A DNA stretch of 32,109 bases, from the NCBI GenBank assembly GCA_964516765.1, contig CAZEWZ010000022.1, forward strand, positions 1 through 32,109. The letters run 5' to 3'. Below the pieces are notes generated by a model. It was given only the letters and a program-made list of their open reading frames with translations. It was not told where the DNA came from and did not search any database. Source of the stretch: CAZEWZ01 sp964516765 (lineage in GTDB: Bacteria > Bacteroidota > Bacteroidia > Flavobacteriales > UBA7430). Below, one piece after another: positions 23,598 to 31,477 of the stretch. Position numbers and translations under genes: made by a program. How positions within the stretch are numbered: position 1 is the stretch's first letter; each line of letters starts with the position of its first letter.

Positions 23598-25670
23598 TTA
23601 GTGTGTTCCAAGTGTTTTTCGCCAGGCCCATTCAATAAAAAGACTTAGCAAAAGTACAATAAAAAGTGATTTCTTTTTAATCAAATCACTTAAGTATTCG
23701 TTAAAATAAATTTTTGCTGTCACATTCACATTTTTTTCTATAGTTTGTGCTAAGTTTGAAAATTCATTTTTTGTAATAAATTTGCCATTACTTCTATCGC
23801 TTATTCGCATTAATGCTTGCCAATTTGCCTGAAGTTTTTGTTGCTCTAACTGGGAAGTCAAAATTGCAAATTCTCCTTCTTGCTCGATTAGAACGTCTTT
23901 GTAAGTTGCGGAGATCATAAATCGATAGTCACCTTCTTCTAAGTTATTAAGTATTTTCTCATATTTGGTATTCTTTTTATTTAAACGATAGCGATATTCT
24001 TTTCCATAATTATCTCTTAATAAGAGATTTACTTCCGCACCTTCTACCATCTGGTAGTTATCATTATATAACTGAGCTTGTATTTTAAATATTTCCCCTT
24101 CGCGAAGTAATTTTTGGTATTGAAGCCTTAATTTACGTTTATCCTTATTTAACGTTAAATATTGCACTAAAGTTTGCGTCCACTCAGTAAAGTTTTTATG
24201 GCTTTTATTTTGTTGAAAGTCATATAGTTTCCATTTCCAAATTCCTTCAGCAAGAAGAACTGCTAATTCCCTCTCCTCGGATTCAGAAAAGAAAAGTAAG
24301 TCTTGGTTGGTTTTAATACCCTCAATTTGTTGTTTTAATAAACTGTGGTCAATTTTTTTTGGATTGACATCTCCAAATGGAGCTAACAATGGCGGGGCAT
24401 TTTTAATAAACTCCTTACATGAGTCAGATAATTCAAATGGACTAAATCCTTTATTAATTATAGGAAATACTTCTTGCATTGAATTTTTGTATTTTATTTC
24501 TACGATCTGTTGCTGTTGGTTAAATTTTTCCCAGTCTGTGGTATTTCCACCTATATAGAAAAGTGCTGTTTTGCTTTCTGTAATTTTATTGTACAAAGAG
24601 ATGTTTCTGTTTGTGTTATCTGGTATCTGATGTAATATAATAAGGTTATATGCTTCAATCTCTTCTTTGAAATTATGAAATAATTCACTTTTAACTAGAT
24701 AGTTTTTCCCTTCTTCAAGAGATTCTTTTAGCGCCGCAATATCCGGGTGCGGTGAAGAATATAAAATAAGCACATTTTGAAGATTATTAAGTACTTCTAA
24801 TGCAATCGTCTGCTTATTATTAATGATGTTTTTTTCTCCATTAAAACTACTGATTTCAATATTGTAATATTGAATACCTTCTTCAGTTGCTTCAATGAAA
24901 ATTTCTTTTGAGATAGGACTTTGTTTTTTGATACTAAGCCATTCTTTATGTAATGTATTTCCATTATTGGTAATTGATAATAAATGGTCTTGTTCACTAT
25001 CAAAATTACTTATTAAGTCAAACTGAATAGGAAATTCATTTTCAAAATATGCAATCTCATTATGTCGAATTGATTCGATACGAATGTCTCTAGTGATGTT
25101 GCTATCACCAAGAGCTAGTGTGTAAATTGGGATATTCAATTCTTCGGTATTATATATAGGATTCATTCCCAGATTATAATTTCCGTCAGAAGCTAAAACT
25201 ACTGCAGCAAGATTTCGATTATGAAAAAGATCTTCTACAGTTTGAAATGCATTGGCAATATCAGTATTTTGACCCTTATATTCATTGGAAAGCCCCTCAT
25301 GAATCTCTTTGCTAAAGTGGTAATTGTATATTTCAAAATTCTCTGAAAGTTGTGAATTGTTATCTTCTAAAAGAATTTGAAAATCCTTTTTGAAATAATT
25401 AGAGTCACTATAATTTAAGATGGATGATGAGGCATCTTGCAAAATAACTACTATAGGTTTTTCAATTTTTTTTACATTGTTTTGCCACTTTGTCTTAAGA
25501 AGAAGTAAACACAGAACTGATAGAGAAATAAATCGAAGAATAACTAAAGAAAATCTAGTATAGCTAGAGGCAGAAGAAAAACGATTGTCTTTTCTATAAA
25601 TAAAAATGGCAATGATAAGACAAAATATAACTAGTCCTGCCATTACAAATGGATGATCTATTTGAAGCAT
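23598..25670 (-). CDS. VWA/BatA-like membrane protein
   Basis: 690 residues. Two N-terminal membrane segments (VMAGLVIFCLIIAIFIY; FSLVILRFISLSVLCLLLLKT) are followed by a von Willebrand A-like domain with MIDAS DASSS at 79-83 and VVLASDGNYNLG. A large Ig-like/beta portion and a C-terminal membrane segment (SLFIVLLLSLFIEWAW) complete it. This is the architecture of periplasm-facing VWA proteins common in Bacteroidota, often called BatA-like but without the MoxR gene next to it here. It starts 5 bases after the fabG stop and ends 17 bases before the SPFH gene. Role unknown; membrane scaffold or stress assembly is a guess. Confidence 0.8.
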   Translation of the reverse strand: MLQIDHPFVMAGLVIFCLIIAIFIYRKDNRFSSASSYTRFSLVILRFISLSVLCLLLLKTKWQNNVKKIEKPIVVILQDASSSILNYSDSNYFKKDFQILLEDNNSQLSENFEIYNYHFSKEIHEGLSNEYKGQNTDIANAFQTVEDLFHNRNLAAVVLASDGNYNLGMNPIYNTEELNIPIYTLALGDSNITRDIRIESIRHNEIAYFENEFPIQFDLISNFDSEQDHLLSITNNGNTLHKEWLSIKKQSPISKEIFIEATEEGIQYYNIEISSFNGEKNIINNKQTIALEVLNNLQNVLILYSSPHPDIAALKESLEEGKNYLVKSELFHNFKEEIEAYNLIILHQIPDNTNRNISLYNKITESKTALFYIGGNTTDWEKFNQQQQIVEIKYKNSMQEVFPIINKGFSPFELSDSCKEFIKNAPPLLAPFGDVNPKKIDHSLLKQQIEGIKTNQDLLFFSESEERELAVLLAEGIWKWKLYDFQQNKSHKNFTEWTQTLVQYLTLNKDKRKLRLQYQKLLREGEIFKIQAQLYNDNYQMVEGAEVNLLLRDNYGKEYRYRLNKKNTKYEKILNNLEEGDYRFMISATYKDVLIEQEGEFAILTSQLEQQKLQANWQALMRISDRSNGKFITKNEFSNLAQTIEKNVNVTAKIYFNEYLSDLIKKKSLFIVLLLSLFIEWAWRKTLGTH

Positions 25671-25675
25671 CTATA

Positions 25676-26422
25676 TTAAGTTAGCATTCCGCCACAAACA
25701 TGAAGCGTTTGTCCACTGATATAAGAAGACATTTCAGAGGCTAAGAAAATACAAGCATTTGCAACATCTGTTGGACTTCCGCCTCTTTTTAGTGGGATAC
25801 TATTTCTCCAATTAGAAATAACTTCTTCATCAAGTTTTTCTGTCATTTCTGTCTCAATAAAGCCAGGTGCAATAGCATTGCATCGAATATTCCTGGAACC
25901 TAATTCTAATGCAATAGATTTTGTAAATCCAATAGCTCCAGCTTTGGAAGCTGCATAGTTAGCTTGTCCTGCATTTCCTTTTACACCTACCACAGAAGTT
26001 AGATTAATAATGGATCCAGAGCGCTGCTTTAGCATCGTTCTTTGAACCGATTTTGTCATATTAAAGATAGATTTCAGATTAACTTCTATTACTCTGTCAA
26101 AATCCTCTTCACACATTCTCATTAGTAAGTTGTCTTTGGTAATGCCTGCATTATTAACAAGAATGTCAATGCTTTTAAAGTTTTCTAAGACATTCTTAAC
26201 GAGTTCTTCTGACTCATTTAATTTTGAGGCATCTGATCTATATCCTTTAGCATGAATTCCAATGTTTAGAAGTTCATTTTCTAGAGCCAGTGCTTTTTCC
26301 TCAGAATTAATATAAGTAAAAGCAATATTTGCTCCCTGTTCAGCCATTTTTAGAGCAATACCTTTACCAATTCCTCGAGTAGCTCCTGTAATTATTGCTG
26401 TTTTTCCTTTGAGTAATTGCAT
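25676..26422 (-). CDS. fabG: 3-oxoacyl-[acyl-carrier-protein] reductase FabG
   Basis: NADPH-dependent reduction of 3-oxoacyl-ACP in fatty acid elongation (cytosol). 248 residues, standard length. TGATRGIG 12-19, NNAG 90-93, catalytic Ser133, Tyr146 and Lys150 (YAASK), and the FabG ending (GGSPTDVANACIFLASEMSSYISGQTLHVCGGM). It is not linked to fabD/F or acpP here, but sits 18 bases after the thioredoxin gene. Confidence 0.93.
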   Translation of the reverse strand: MQLLKGKTAIITGATRGIGKGIALKMAEQGANIAFTYINSEEKALALENELLNIGIHAKGYRSDASKLNESEELVKNVLENFKSIDILVNNAGITKDNLLMRMCEEDFDRVIEVNLKSIFNMTKSVQRTMLKQRSGSIINLTSVVGVKGNAGQANYAASKAGAIGFTKSIALELGSRNIRCNAIAPGFIETEMTEKLDEEVISNWRNSIPLKRGGSPTDVANACIFLASEMSSYISGQTLHVCGGMLT

Positions 26423-26440
26423 GAAATTGAATCTTAAAGA

Positions 26441-26905
26441 TTAGTGATTAATCATTGATTGAATTTGTGCCACATATCCTGCAGGACTAGTTCGCTCATA
26501 GCCAGTTTTACCTAAGATATTTGCTTTTGCATCCATTAATATTACTGTGGGGTAGCCTCTTATTTTAAATTTACTGGCTAGAGCAATTTGGTTTTTTGGA
26601 AGATTTCTACTTCCGCGGGGGAAATCAAGCTCTAATAAAATTAAATTTTCTTTGGCGTAAGAAAGAAAGGCTTCTTTACTGAGAATTTCACTTTCTAATT
26701 TTTTGCACCAATGACACCAAACTTTTCCTGTGAAAAAAGCGAAAATGGGTTTTCCAGTTTCTTCGGAGAGTGTAATGGCTTGTTCTACCTTTGTTAGCCA
26801 AAGGTTTTCGTTCTCTTTGACAATTTCTATCTCAGGGTTCGAGGAAAATGTTTGGCATGAAATGCTCAGGACAGTGAAACAGATAAAAAGTAATTTTTTA
26901 AGCAT
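26441..26905 (-). CDS. Thioredoxin-fold lipoprotein
   Basis: 154 residues. Lipobox SISC (Cys17). The mature part is a thioredoxin fold: PIFAFFTGKVWCHWCKKLE with redox pair Cys64/Cys67 and cis-Pro loop RGYPTVILMD. It resembles DsbD-gamma/TlpA-like envelope reductases; WCHWC is unusual for classical thioredoxin (WCGPC). Location: inner leaflet of the outer membrane or the inner membrane. It could donate thiols in the envelope, for example to the exported MsrB, but no sequence links them. Starts 38 bases after sucD. Confidence 0.85.
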   Translation of the reverse strand: MLKKLLFICFTVLSISCQTFSSNPEIEIVKENENLWLTKVEQAITLSEETGKPIFAFFTGKVWCHWCKKLESEILSKEAFLSYAKENLILLELDFPRGSRNLPKNQIALASKFKIRGYPTVILMDAKANILGKTGYERTSPAGYVAQIQSMINH

Positions 26906-26943
26906 AGCATAGAAATTATTAATTCATATAAAGTAACTAATAT

Positions 26944-27813
26944 TTATAAAAGTACTTCTTTCATTTTTGATCCCAAATTAGCAGGAGAAGCAACCACGTG
27001 GATTCCACATTCTGTCATGATTTTCATTTTGGCCTCTGCTGTATCTTCATCTCCACCAACAATTGCTCCAGCATGCCCCATAGTTCTACCCTTAGGAGCT
27101 GTCTGTCCTGCAATAAATCCGACAACTGGTTTGTGGCTATTTTTTTTGATCCATCTTGCGGCATCTGCTTCCATAGTTCCTCCAATTTCACCAATCATAA
27201 TGATTCCTTCAGTTTCAGGGTCGTTCATAAGCATTTCAACAGCCTCTTTGGTCGTGGTGCCTATAATAGGATCTCCACCAATCCCAATAGCAGTCGTTAT
27301 TCCCAACCCTGCTTTAACTACTTGGTCTGCTGCTTCATATGTCAAAGTTCCAGATTTTGAAACGATCCCAATTTTACCAGATTTAAATACAAACCCTGGC
27401 ATAATGCCACATTTTGCACCATCCGGAGTTATCACACCAGGACAATTTGGACCTACCAAACGACACTCTTTGTCGGTCAAGTAACTTTTTACTTTAATCA
27501 TATCATTGGTAGGAACTCCTTCTGTGATACAGATAATTACTTTGATACCTGCTTCTGCCGCTTCCATTATTGCATCTGCTGCAAATGCCGGTGGTACAAA
27601 AATAATACTTGTATCAGCTTGGGCTTTTGATACCGCATCTGAAACAGTATTGAAAACGGGACGATCTAAATGCATTTGACCACCTTTTCCGGGAGTAACT
27701 CCACCTACTATATTTGTGCCATACTCAATCATTTGGGAGGCGTGAAAAGTTCCTTCTTTGCCTGTGAACCCCTGAATAATTACTTTCGAATTTTTATTTA
27801 CTAATACGCTCAT
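26944..27813 (-). CDS. sucD: Succinyl-CoA synthetase subunit alpha
   Basis: TCA-cycle enzyme; converts succinyl-CoA to succinate with NTP formation. 289 residues, usual length. CoA-binding GFTGKEGTFH at 15-24, VGPNCPGVITP, and the phosphorylated His247 in GRTMGHAGAIVGG. The beta subunit sucC is not adjacent, which is common in Bacteroidota. First gene of a five-gene minus-strand run. Confidence 0.96.
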   Translation of the reverse strand: MSVLVNKNSKVIIQGFTGKEGTFHASQMIEYGTNIVGGVTPGKGGQMHLDRPVFNTVSDAVSKAQADTSIIFVPPAFAADAIMEAAEAGIKVIICITEGVPTNDMIKVKSYLTDKECRLVGPNCPGVITPDGAKCGIMPGFVFKSGKIGIVSKSGTLTYEAADQVVKAGLGITTAIGIGGDPIIGTTTKEAVEMLMNDPETEGIIMIGEIGGTMEADAARWIKKNSHKPVVGFIAGQTAPKGRTMGHAGAIVGGDEDTAEAKMKIMTECGIHVVASPANLGSKMKEVLL

Positions 27814-27846
27814 CTGTCGTGTTTTGTTTAATTGTAATATCGCTTG

Positions 27847-27854
27847 CGAAATTA
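27847..27854 (-). promoter_or_regulatory. Possible -7 element of sucD
   Basis: Minus strand TAATTTCG, one base off TAnnTTTG, 33 bases before the ATG. Confidence 0.35.
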
Positions 27855-28020
27855 GTTTAATCTATGTGAAGAATCAAGAAAATTACAGGTGATTTGATTG
27901 ACTTTTTGTTTTTACTTTTTAAAGAAGGTACTTTATTAAATGATTAATTACAATTTCAGCGATTATATACTATAAACAAAGGAATCCTGTACTGTGTTAT
28001 CAAATCTATAGAGTATTTAG

Positions 28021-28028
28021 TATTTTTG
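28021..28028 (+). promoter_or_regulatory. -7 element 4 bases before the mnmE ATG
   Basis: TATTTTTG (TAnnTTTG) ends at 28028 and the ATG is at 28033, giving a predicted leaderless or nearly leaderless mRNA. No clear -33 TTG. Confidence 0.5.
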
Positions 28029-28032
28029 GCTT

Positions 28033-29415
28033 ATGAATCAAGACAATATTTGCGCTTTAGCTACTGCCTCTGGAATGGGAGCTATTGCAGTATTAAGAAT
28101 CTCTGGCCCTGACGCCATCGATATTTGTGAATCTATTTTCGAATCTAAGCGACCAGGAAAGTTATTAGGTAGTCAAAAAAGTCATACAATTCATTTAGGT
28201 TCTATTGTAAACGAAAATCAGATGATTGATGAAGTATTAGTTTCTTTATTCAAAGGTCCAAATTCATACACAGGAGATAATGTGGTTGAGATTTCTTGTC
28301 ATGGTTCAACATTTATTCAGCAGCAAATACTTAGGCTTTTAATTCATAAAGGCTGTCGAACTGCCAGGCCAGGTGAGTTTACTTTTCGAGCTTTCATGAA
28401 TGGTAAGATGGATCTCTCTCAAGCGGAAGCAGTAGCCGACCTAATTTCTTCTTCGAATGAAAAATCTCATCAACTGGCACTTTCTCAAATGCGAGGAGGT
28501 TTTTCTTCCGAGATTAATACATTACGCAAACAACTTATTAAGTTTGCTTCCCTCATTGAATTAGAATTAGATTTTAGTACTGAAGATGTGGAATTTGCAA
28601 ATCGGAGTGATTTAGAGATCTTATTAAATGAGTTAAAGCGTGTCTTAAGAAAACTTATTGACTCTTTTGCTCTCGGAAATGTTTTAAAGAATGGAATACC
28701 TGTTGCTATTGTTGGCGAGCCTAATGTTGGTAAATCTACCTTGTTGAATTCCCTTTTAAATGAAGAACGAGCTATTGTTTCCGAGATTGCCGGAACCACA
28801 AGAGATACTGTGGAGGATGAATTAGTTATTGAAGGAATTAGTTTTCGATTTATAGATACAGCAGGTATTCGCGATACAAAAGAAAAAATTGAACGCATTG
28901 GTATCAAGAAGACTTTTGAGAAAATTGATCAATCCAAAGTAGTGTTGTATTTATTTGATGCGTTAAGTTCAAGTCCAGATCAAGTGAAGCAGGAAATTGT
29001 AAAGTTGGAAAGTCTTACTAATGGCAAACAATTAATAGTAATAGCTAATAAAGTTGATGCTGGAGATCTGTCTCAGATAAAAGCTGATTTTAGTTTTTTA
29101 CCACAAATTATTTTCATTTCTGCTAAAAATAATGACCAAGTGGAAGTCCTTAAATCATTACTCACTGAGAAGGTTAAGAATGGTTTACTTAGCAATGCCG
29201 ATGTGATGGTTTCAAACTCAAGGCACTATGAGGCCTTAAGCCTTTCTTTACAGTATGTAGTTCGTGTTCAAGATGGAATGAAAAATCATCTTTCAGGAGA
29301 CCTCTTGTCTATGGACCTTCGGCAAGCTCTTTTTCACCTTGGTGAAATTACTGGTGAAATTACCACAGACGATTTGTTGGATGTTATATTTAAGGATTTC
29401 TGTATCGGAAAGTAA
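28033..29415 (+). CDS. mnmE: tRNA uridine-5-carboxymethylaminomethyl modification GTPase MnmE
   Basis: With MnmG it modifies U34 of certain tRNAs. 460 residues, full length. An N-terminal folate-binding domain (ICALATASGMGAIAVLRISGP; ARPGEFTFRAFMNGKMDLSQAEAV), a helical region, and an inserted G domain with GEPNVGKS (228-235), GTTRDT, DTAG (275-278) and NKVD. It ends in the catalytic CIGK. Divergent from sucD across 219 bases. Confidence 0.96.
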   Translation: MNQDNICALATASGMGAIAVLRISGPDAIDICESIFESKRPGKLLGSQKSHTIHLGSIVNENQMIDEVLVSLFKGPNSYTGDNVVEISCHGSTFIQQQILRLLIHKGCRTARPGEFTFRAFMNGKMDLSQAEAVADLISSSNEKSHQLALSQMRGGFSSEINTLRKQLIKFASLIELELDFSTEDVEFANRSDLEILLNELKRVLRKLIDSFALGNVLKNGIPVAIVGEPNVGKSTLLNSLLNEERAIVSEIAGTTRDTVEDELVIEGISFRFIDTAGIRDTKEKIERIGIKKTFEKIDQSKVVLYLFDALSSSPDQVKQEIVKLESLTNGKQLIVIANKVDAGDLSQIKADFSFLPQIIFISAKNNDQVEVLKSLLTEKVKNGLLSNADVMVSNSRHYEALSLSLQYVVRVQDGMKNHLSGDLLSMDLRQALFHLGEITGEITTDDLLDVIFKDFCIGK

Positions 29416-29436
29416 AGCTGTTTTCTTTTGATCATC

Positions 29437-29460
29437 TAAACCCTATTTATATTGGGTTTA
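29437..29460. other. Hairpin after mnmE
   Basis: TAAACCC/GGGTTTA 7-bp stem with a 10-base AT loop, 22 bases after the stop. No U-run on either side, so it is at most a weak terminator or a 3'-end stabiliser. Confidence 0.4.
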
Positions 29461-29462
29461 AC

Positions 29463-29818
29463 ACAGTAATAATACACTTTTATTTTCACTTGTTTTGCTG
29501 TTACTTGACTATTATTCAAGGTTAAAAAAAGAAATTAGAGAACTAAGCAAAACTCCAGAAATGACAAACTCATCAGATTTAGTGGCAGAGCTTGATAAAA
29601 AAATAAAAGCATCAAAAAGGTATTACAGATGATGTCTTTAAGGTAAATCTATTGGAAAGTTTTGTAAATCTGTTGAAAACGGAACTAAACGGAACACAAT
29701 ATGGAACTTTTAATAGAACAAACAGGAACAGACATTAGAGGTAGTGAGTAAACTTATACCATATATTGTTGGAAGGTTAAGCTATCTGATATTATTCAAG
29801 AAAAAGATAAAAATGTTT
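29463..29818 (+). pseudogene. Decayed gene of unknown family
   Basis: Protein-like segments continue through three frames. The first (ending in the stop at 29630-29632) reads NTLLFSLVLLLLDYYSRL, then KKEIRELSKTPEMTNSSD and LVAELDKKIKASK. The second begins GITDDVFKVNLLESF at 29619 and ends at the TAG 29736-29738. The third has MELLIEQTGTDIRGSE (29701 on), a stop, then YCWKVKLSDIIQEKDKNVS. There is no start codon at the head of the first segment. The A5 run near 29614 is a likely frameshift point. Inferred: a small membrane-anchored protein that has lost its frame. I do not recognise the family, and chance coding-like sequence cannot be excluded. Confidence 0.4.
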
Positions 29819-29827
29819 CATAATTTC

Positions 29828-29835
29828 TATATTTG
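29828..29835 (+). promoter_or_regulatory. -7 element of the unknown membrane protein
   Basis: TATATTTG (TAnnTTTG), about 57 bases before the ATG at 29893. No -33 TTG at the expected distance. Confidence 0.4.
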
Positions 29836-29892
29836 ATTATCATAAAAACTAAAGGTTATGAAAAACGATTTCAAAAAACATTAAAATAGTGA

Positions 29893-30408
29893 ATGAAACA
29901 TATAAAAATTATTAAGTCATATCTATTAATTTTACCTGTGTGGATATTTGTTTTACTGTTAACTATACTAGGCATATTTTGTCTTACGTTAGAACTTGGA
30001 ATTATCATAAGTGGAATGATAGTAGCATTAATTTATCTACTTCAGAAACACGGATATTTTATTTCACTGGAACTTTTTTATTTGAAATTTATCTCCTTTT
30101 TTTTTAATGATCTGTATAACAAAACAGTAAATGATTTAAACAAACAACTCAAAAATAAGAATGATGATGAATTAAAATTATTAATAAAAAATTATTCATT
30201 TATCATACCAAATGACTACGATTTAGGATTTAATGTTTACCAAGGAAATAATCTTAATTACTCTGAGTTTAAATACTTAAGAAAAGAGTGGGACGGTCAT
30301 TTAAAAATGTATTACCCCTCTGAACATTATATTTTAACTCGTGCTTTATCGGATTCAGAAAACAAGCTCATTCATAGATTAGAAGATGTAAAAAAGAGAC
30401 TAATTTGA
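29893..30408 (+). CDS. Unknown membrane protein, two N-terminal helices
   Basis: 171 residues. Residues ~10-50 form one or two membrane helices (SYLLILPVWIFVLLLTILG, LGIIISGMIVALIYLLQ). A charged helical stretch follows (NDLYNKTVNDLNKQLKNKNDDELKLLIKN), then a soluble C-terminal part (DYDLGFNVYQGNNLNYSEFKYLRKEWDGHLKMYYPSEHY). I do not recognise the family. It is more AT-rich than the core genes, lies in the accessory right end and follows a decayed gene, consistent with recent gain. The upstream -7 element supports expression. Confidence 0.6.
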   Translation: MKHIKIIKSYLLILPVWIFVLLLTILGIFCLTLELGIIISGMIVALIYLLQKHGYFISLELFYLKFISFFFNDLYNKTVNDLNKQLKNKNDDELKLLIKNYSFIIPNDYDLGFNVYQGNNLNYSEFKYLRKEWDGHLKMYYPSEHYILTRALSDSENKLIHRLEDVKKRLI

Positions 30409-30448
30409 TTTTATTTTTCTTATATTTTAGAAATTAACATCCTTAATC

Positions 30449-30537
30449 ATGAAAAATATTTTACAAATGATTTATAATAGAATTCTCCTCTTTTACTTTA
30501 CGATAACGGTAGGGTAGAGAAGATATTAAAACGCTAG
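30449..30537 (+). pseudogene. Orphan fragment of a T9SS sorting tail
   Basis: MIYNRILLFY (30467-30496) and YDNGRVEKILKR with TAG at 30535-30537 line up with MIHRNGVLLFYIYDNGKVKKIIKM at the end of the repeat protein (1020-1094). The two parts are in different frames, joined if one base is restored near 30497. Stretches such as TTTACGATAACGGTA are identical at the DNA level. No repeats or signal peptide precede it, so it is a relic of a related gene's 3' end. Confidence 0.65.
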
Positions 30538-30913
30538 GAATACCTTAAATCTACTTCTTCTATGTTGGGGTTAAATATATCAGAGAGTTTATATATTGGT
30601 AAGGGATTTTCTTTCTAATCTCAATAAGTCCTTTTTTTTAACCCCTCGAGTGAAAATTTTATACTCTTTGTCAATTCTCAGATTTCTAAAACAATAATCA
30701 AGAATATCATTTCACTTTTCAATTCTTTAATTTATAATAAGTATCTTTTTTTTTAGATTTCTAAAACTGATTATGATAGGAATTATTTAACTTATTATTA
30801 TGCAGAGTGTTGTATTAAAATTTATAATTTTGATTCAAAAGTTATTTTATATAGATTTGAGCATATATTAATTAAATGTAAAGTGAAGATTTATTTTTAT
30901 TCTCACAGTACTT

Positions 30914-30930
30914 TATAATTCGATTATAAT
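30914..30930. repeat. Second copy of a 17-base palindromic sequence
   Basis: TATAATTCGATTATAAT is identical to 15554-15570. The core TATAAT-TCG-ATTATA is an inverted repeat. Confidence 0.5.
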
Positions 30931-30948
30931 GCATAGGCCCCCAAAAAA

Positions 30949-31326
30949 ATGATTACAGCAATACTTCTTTGTATTTTATTCTTTTGCCATTTTAATCAAT
31001 CCTTTATTTTTAAAAAGAGCACTGTTTTATTGAATAGTTTCGTTATTTCTTCATATGGATTTATGAAATTCATCATGAGTGTTTTAGAATTTACATTAAA
31101 ACTCTTCAAGTACCCATTAATATTCATTTCAAAGTTTGGACTTTATATTCCAATATTTGGAAATGTAAAATCTGCAATTTCAAATTCTATTGATTACAAA
31201 GTGATATTTTTATTTTATAATTATATTTTAATTGTTAGCAAATCAATTATCCAAGAGGCATGTAATTTTATATCTGATTTTTATTTATTGAACATAGAAA
31301 CCAGTAAAACTCAATTAAATATTTAA
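30949..31326 (+). CDS. Doubtful hydrophobic ORF
   Basis: 125 codons, ATG start, rich in Phe, Ile, Ser and Lys (MITAILLCILFFCHFNQSF..., KLFKYPLIFISKFGLYIPIFG). It has two or three hydrophobic stretches but no recognisable domain. Such composition arises by chance in AT-rich DNA; the nearest TAnnTTTG element is over 100 bases upstream. It may be a small membrane protein or no gene at all. Confidence 0.25.
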   Translation: MITAILLCILFFCHFNQSFIFKKSTVLLNSFVISSYGFMKFIMSVLEFTLKLFKYPLIFISKFGLYIPIFGNVKSAISNSIDYKVIFLFYNYILIVSKSIIQEACNFISDFYLLNIETSKTQLNI

Positions 31327-31477
31327 TTATTAACTTATTGTATCACATTTGTAATTATTATTTGTTTTGTATAAAAATTAATTATTAGACAACATGTTTT
31401 TCTAATATTGCTATGCTAGTCTAACATATTTAAGTGAAAAATTTAACACAATATTTTATCAATTAATTCTCTCAAAC

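Larger units (their letters stand above)
29416..29892. other. Gap between mnmE and the membrane protein gene
   Basis: 477 bases with no intact gene. It holds the hairpin at 29437, the decayed gene described separately, a TAnnTTTG element at 29828 and an 8-codon open frame (ATG at 29858). Confidence 0.5.
30409..30948. other. Coding-poor AT-rich stretch
   Basis: 540 bases without an intact gene. It holds the T9SS-tail fragment (30449-30537), a 13-base direct repeat AGATTTCTAAAAC at 30680 and 30755, a TAATTTTG element at 30825-30832 and the palindrome at 30914. I see nothing else. Confidence 0.5.

Noticed and set aside
27017..27484. Long plus-strand open frames antisense to sucD
   Set aside because: The peptide (Ile/Ser/Pro-rich) is the mirror of sucD codons; sucD has full family motifs on the other strand.
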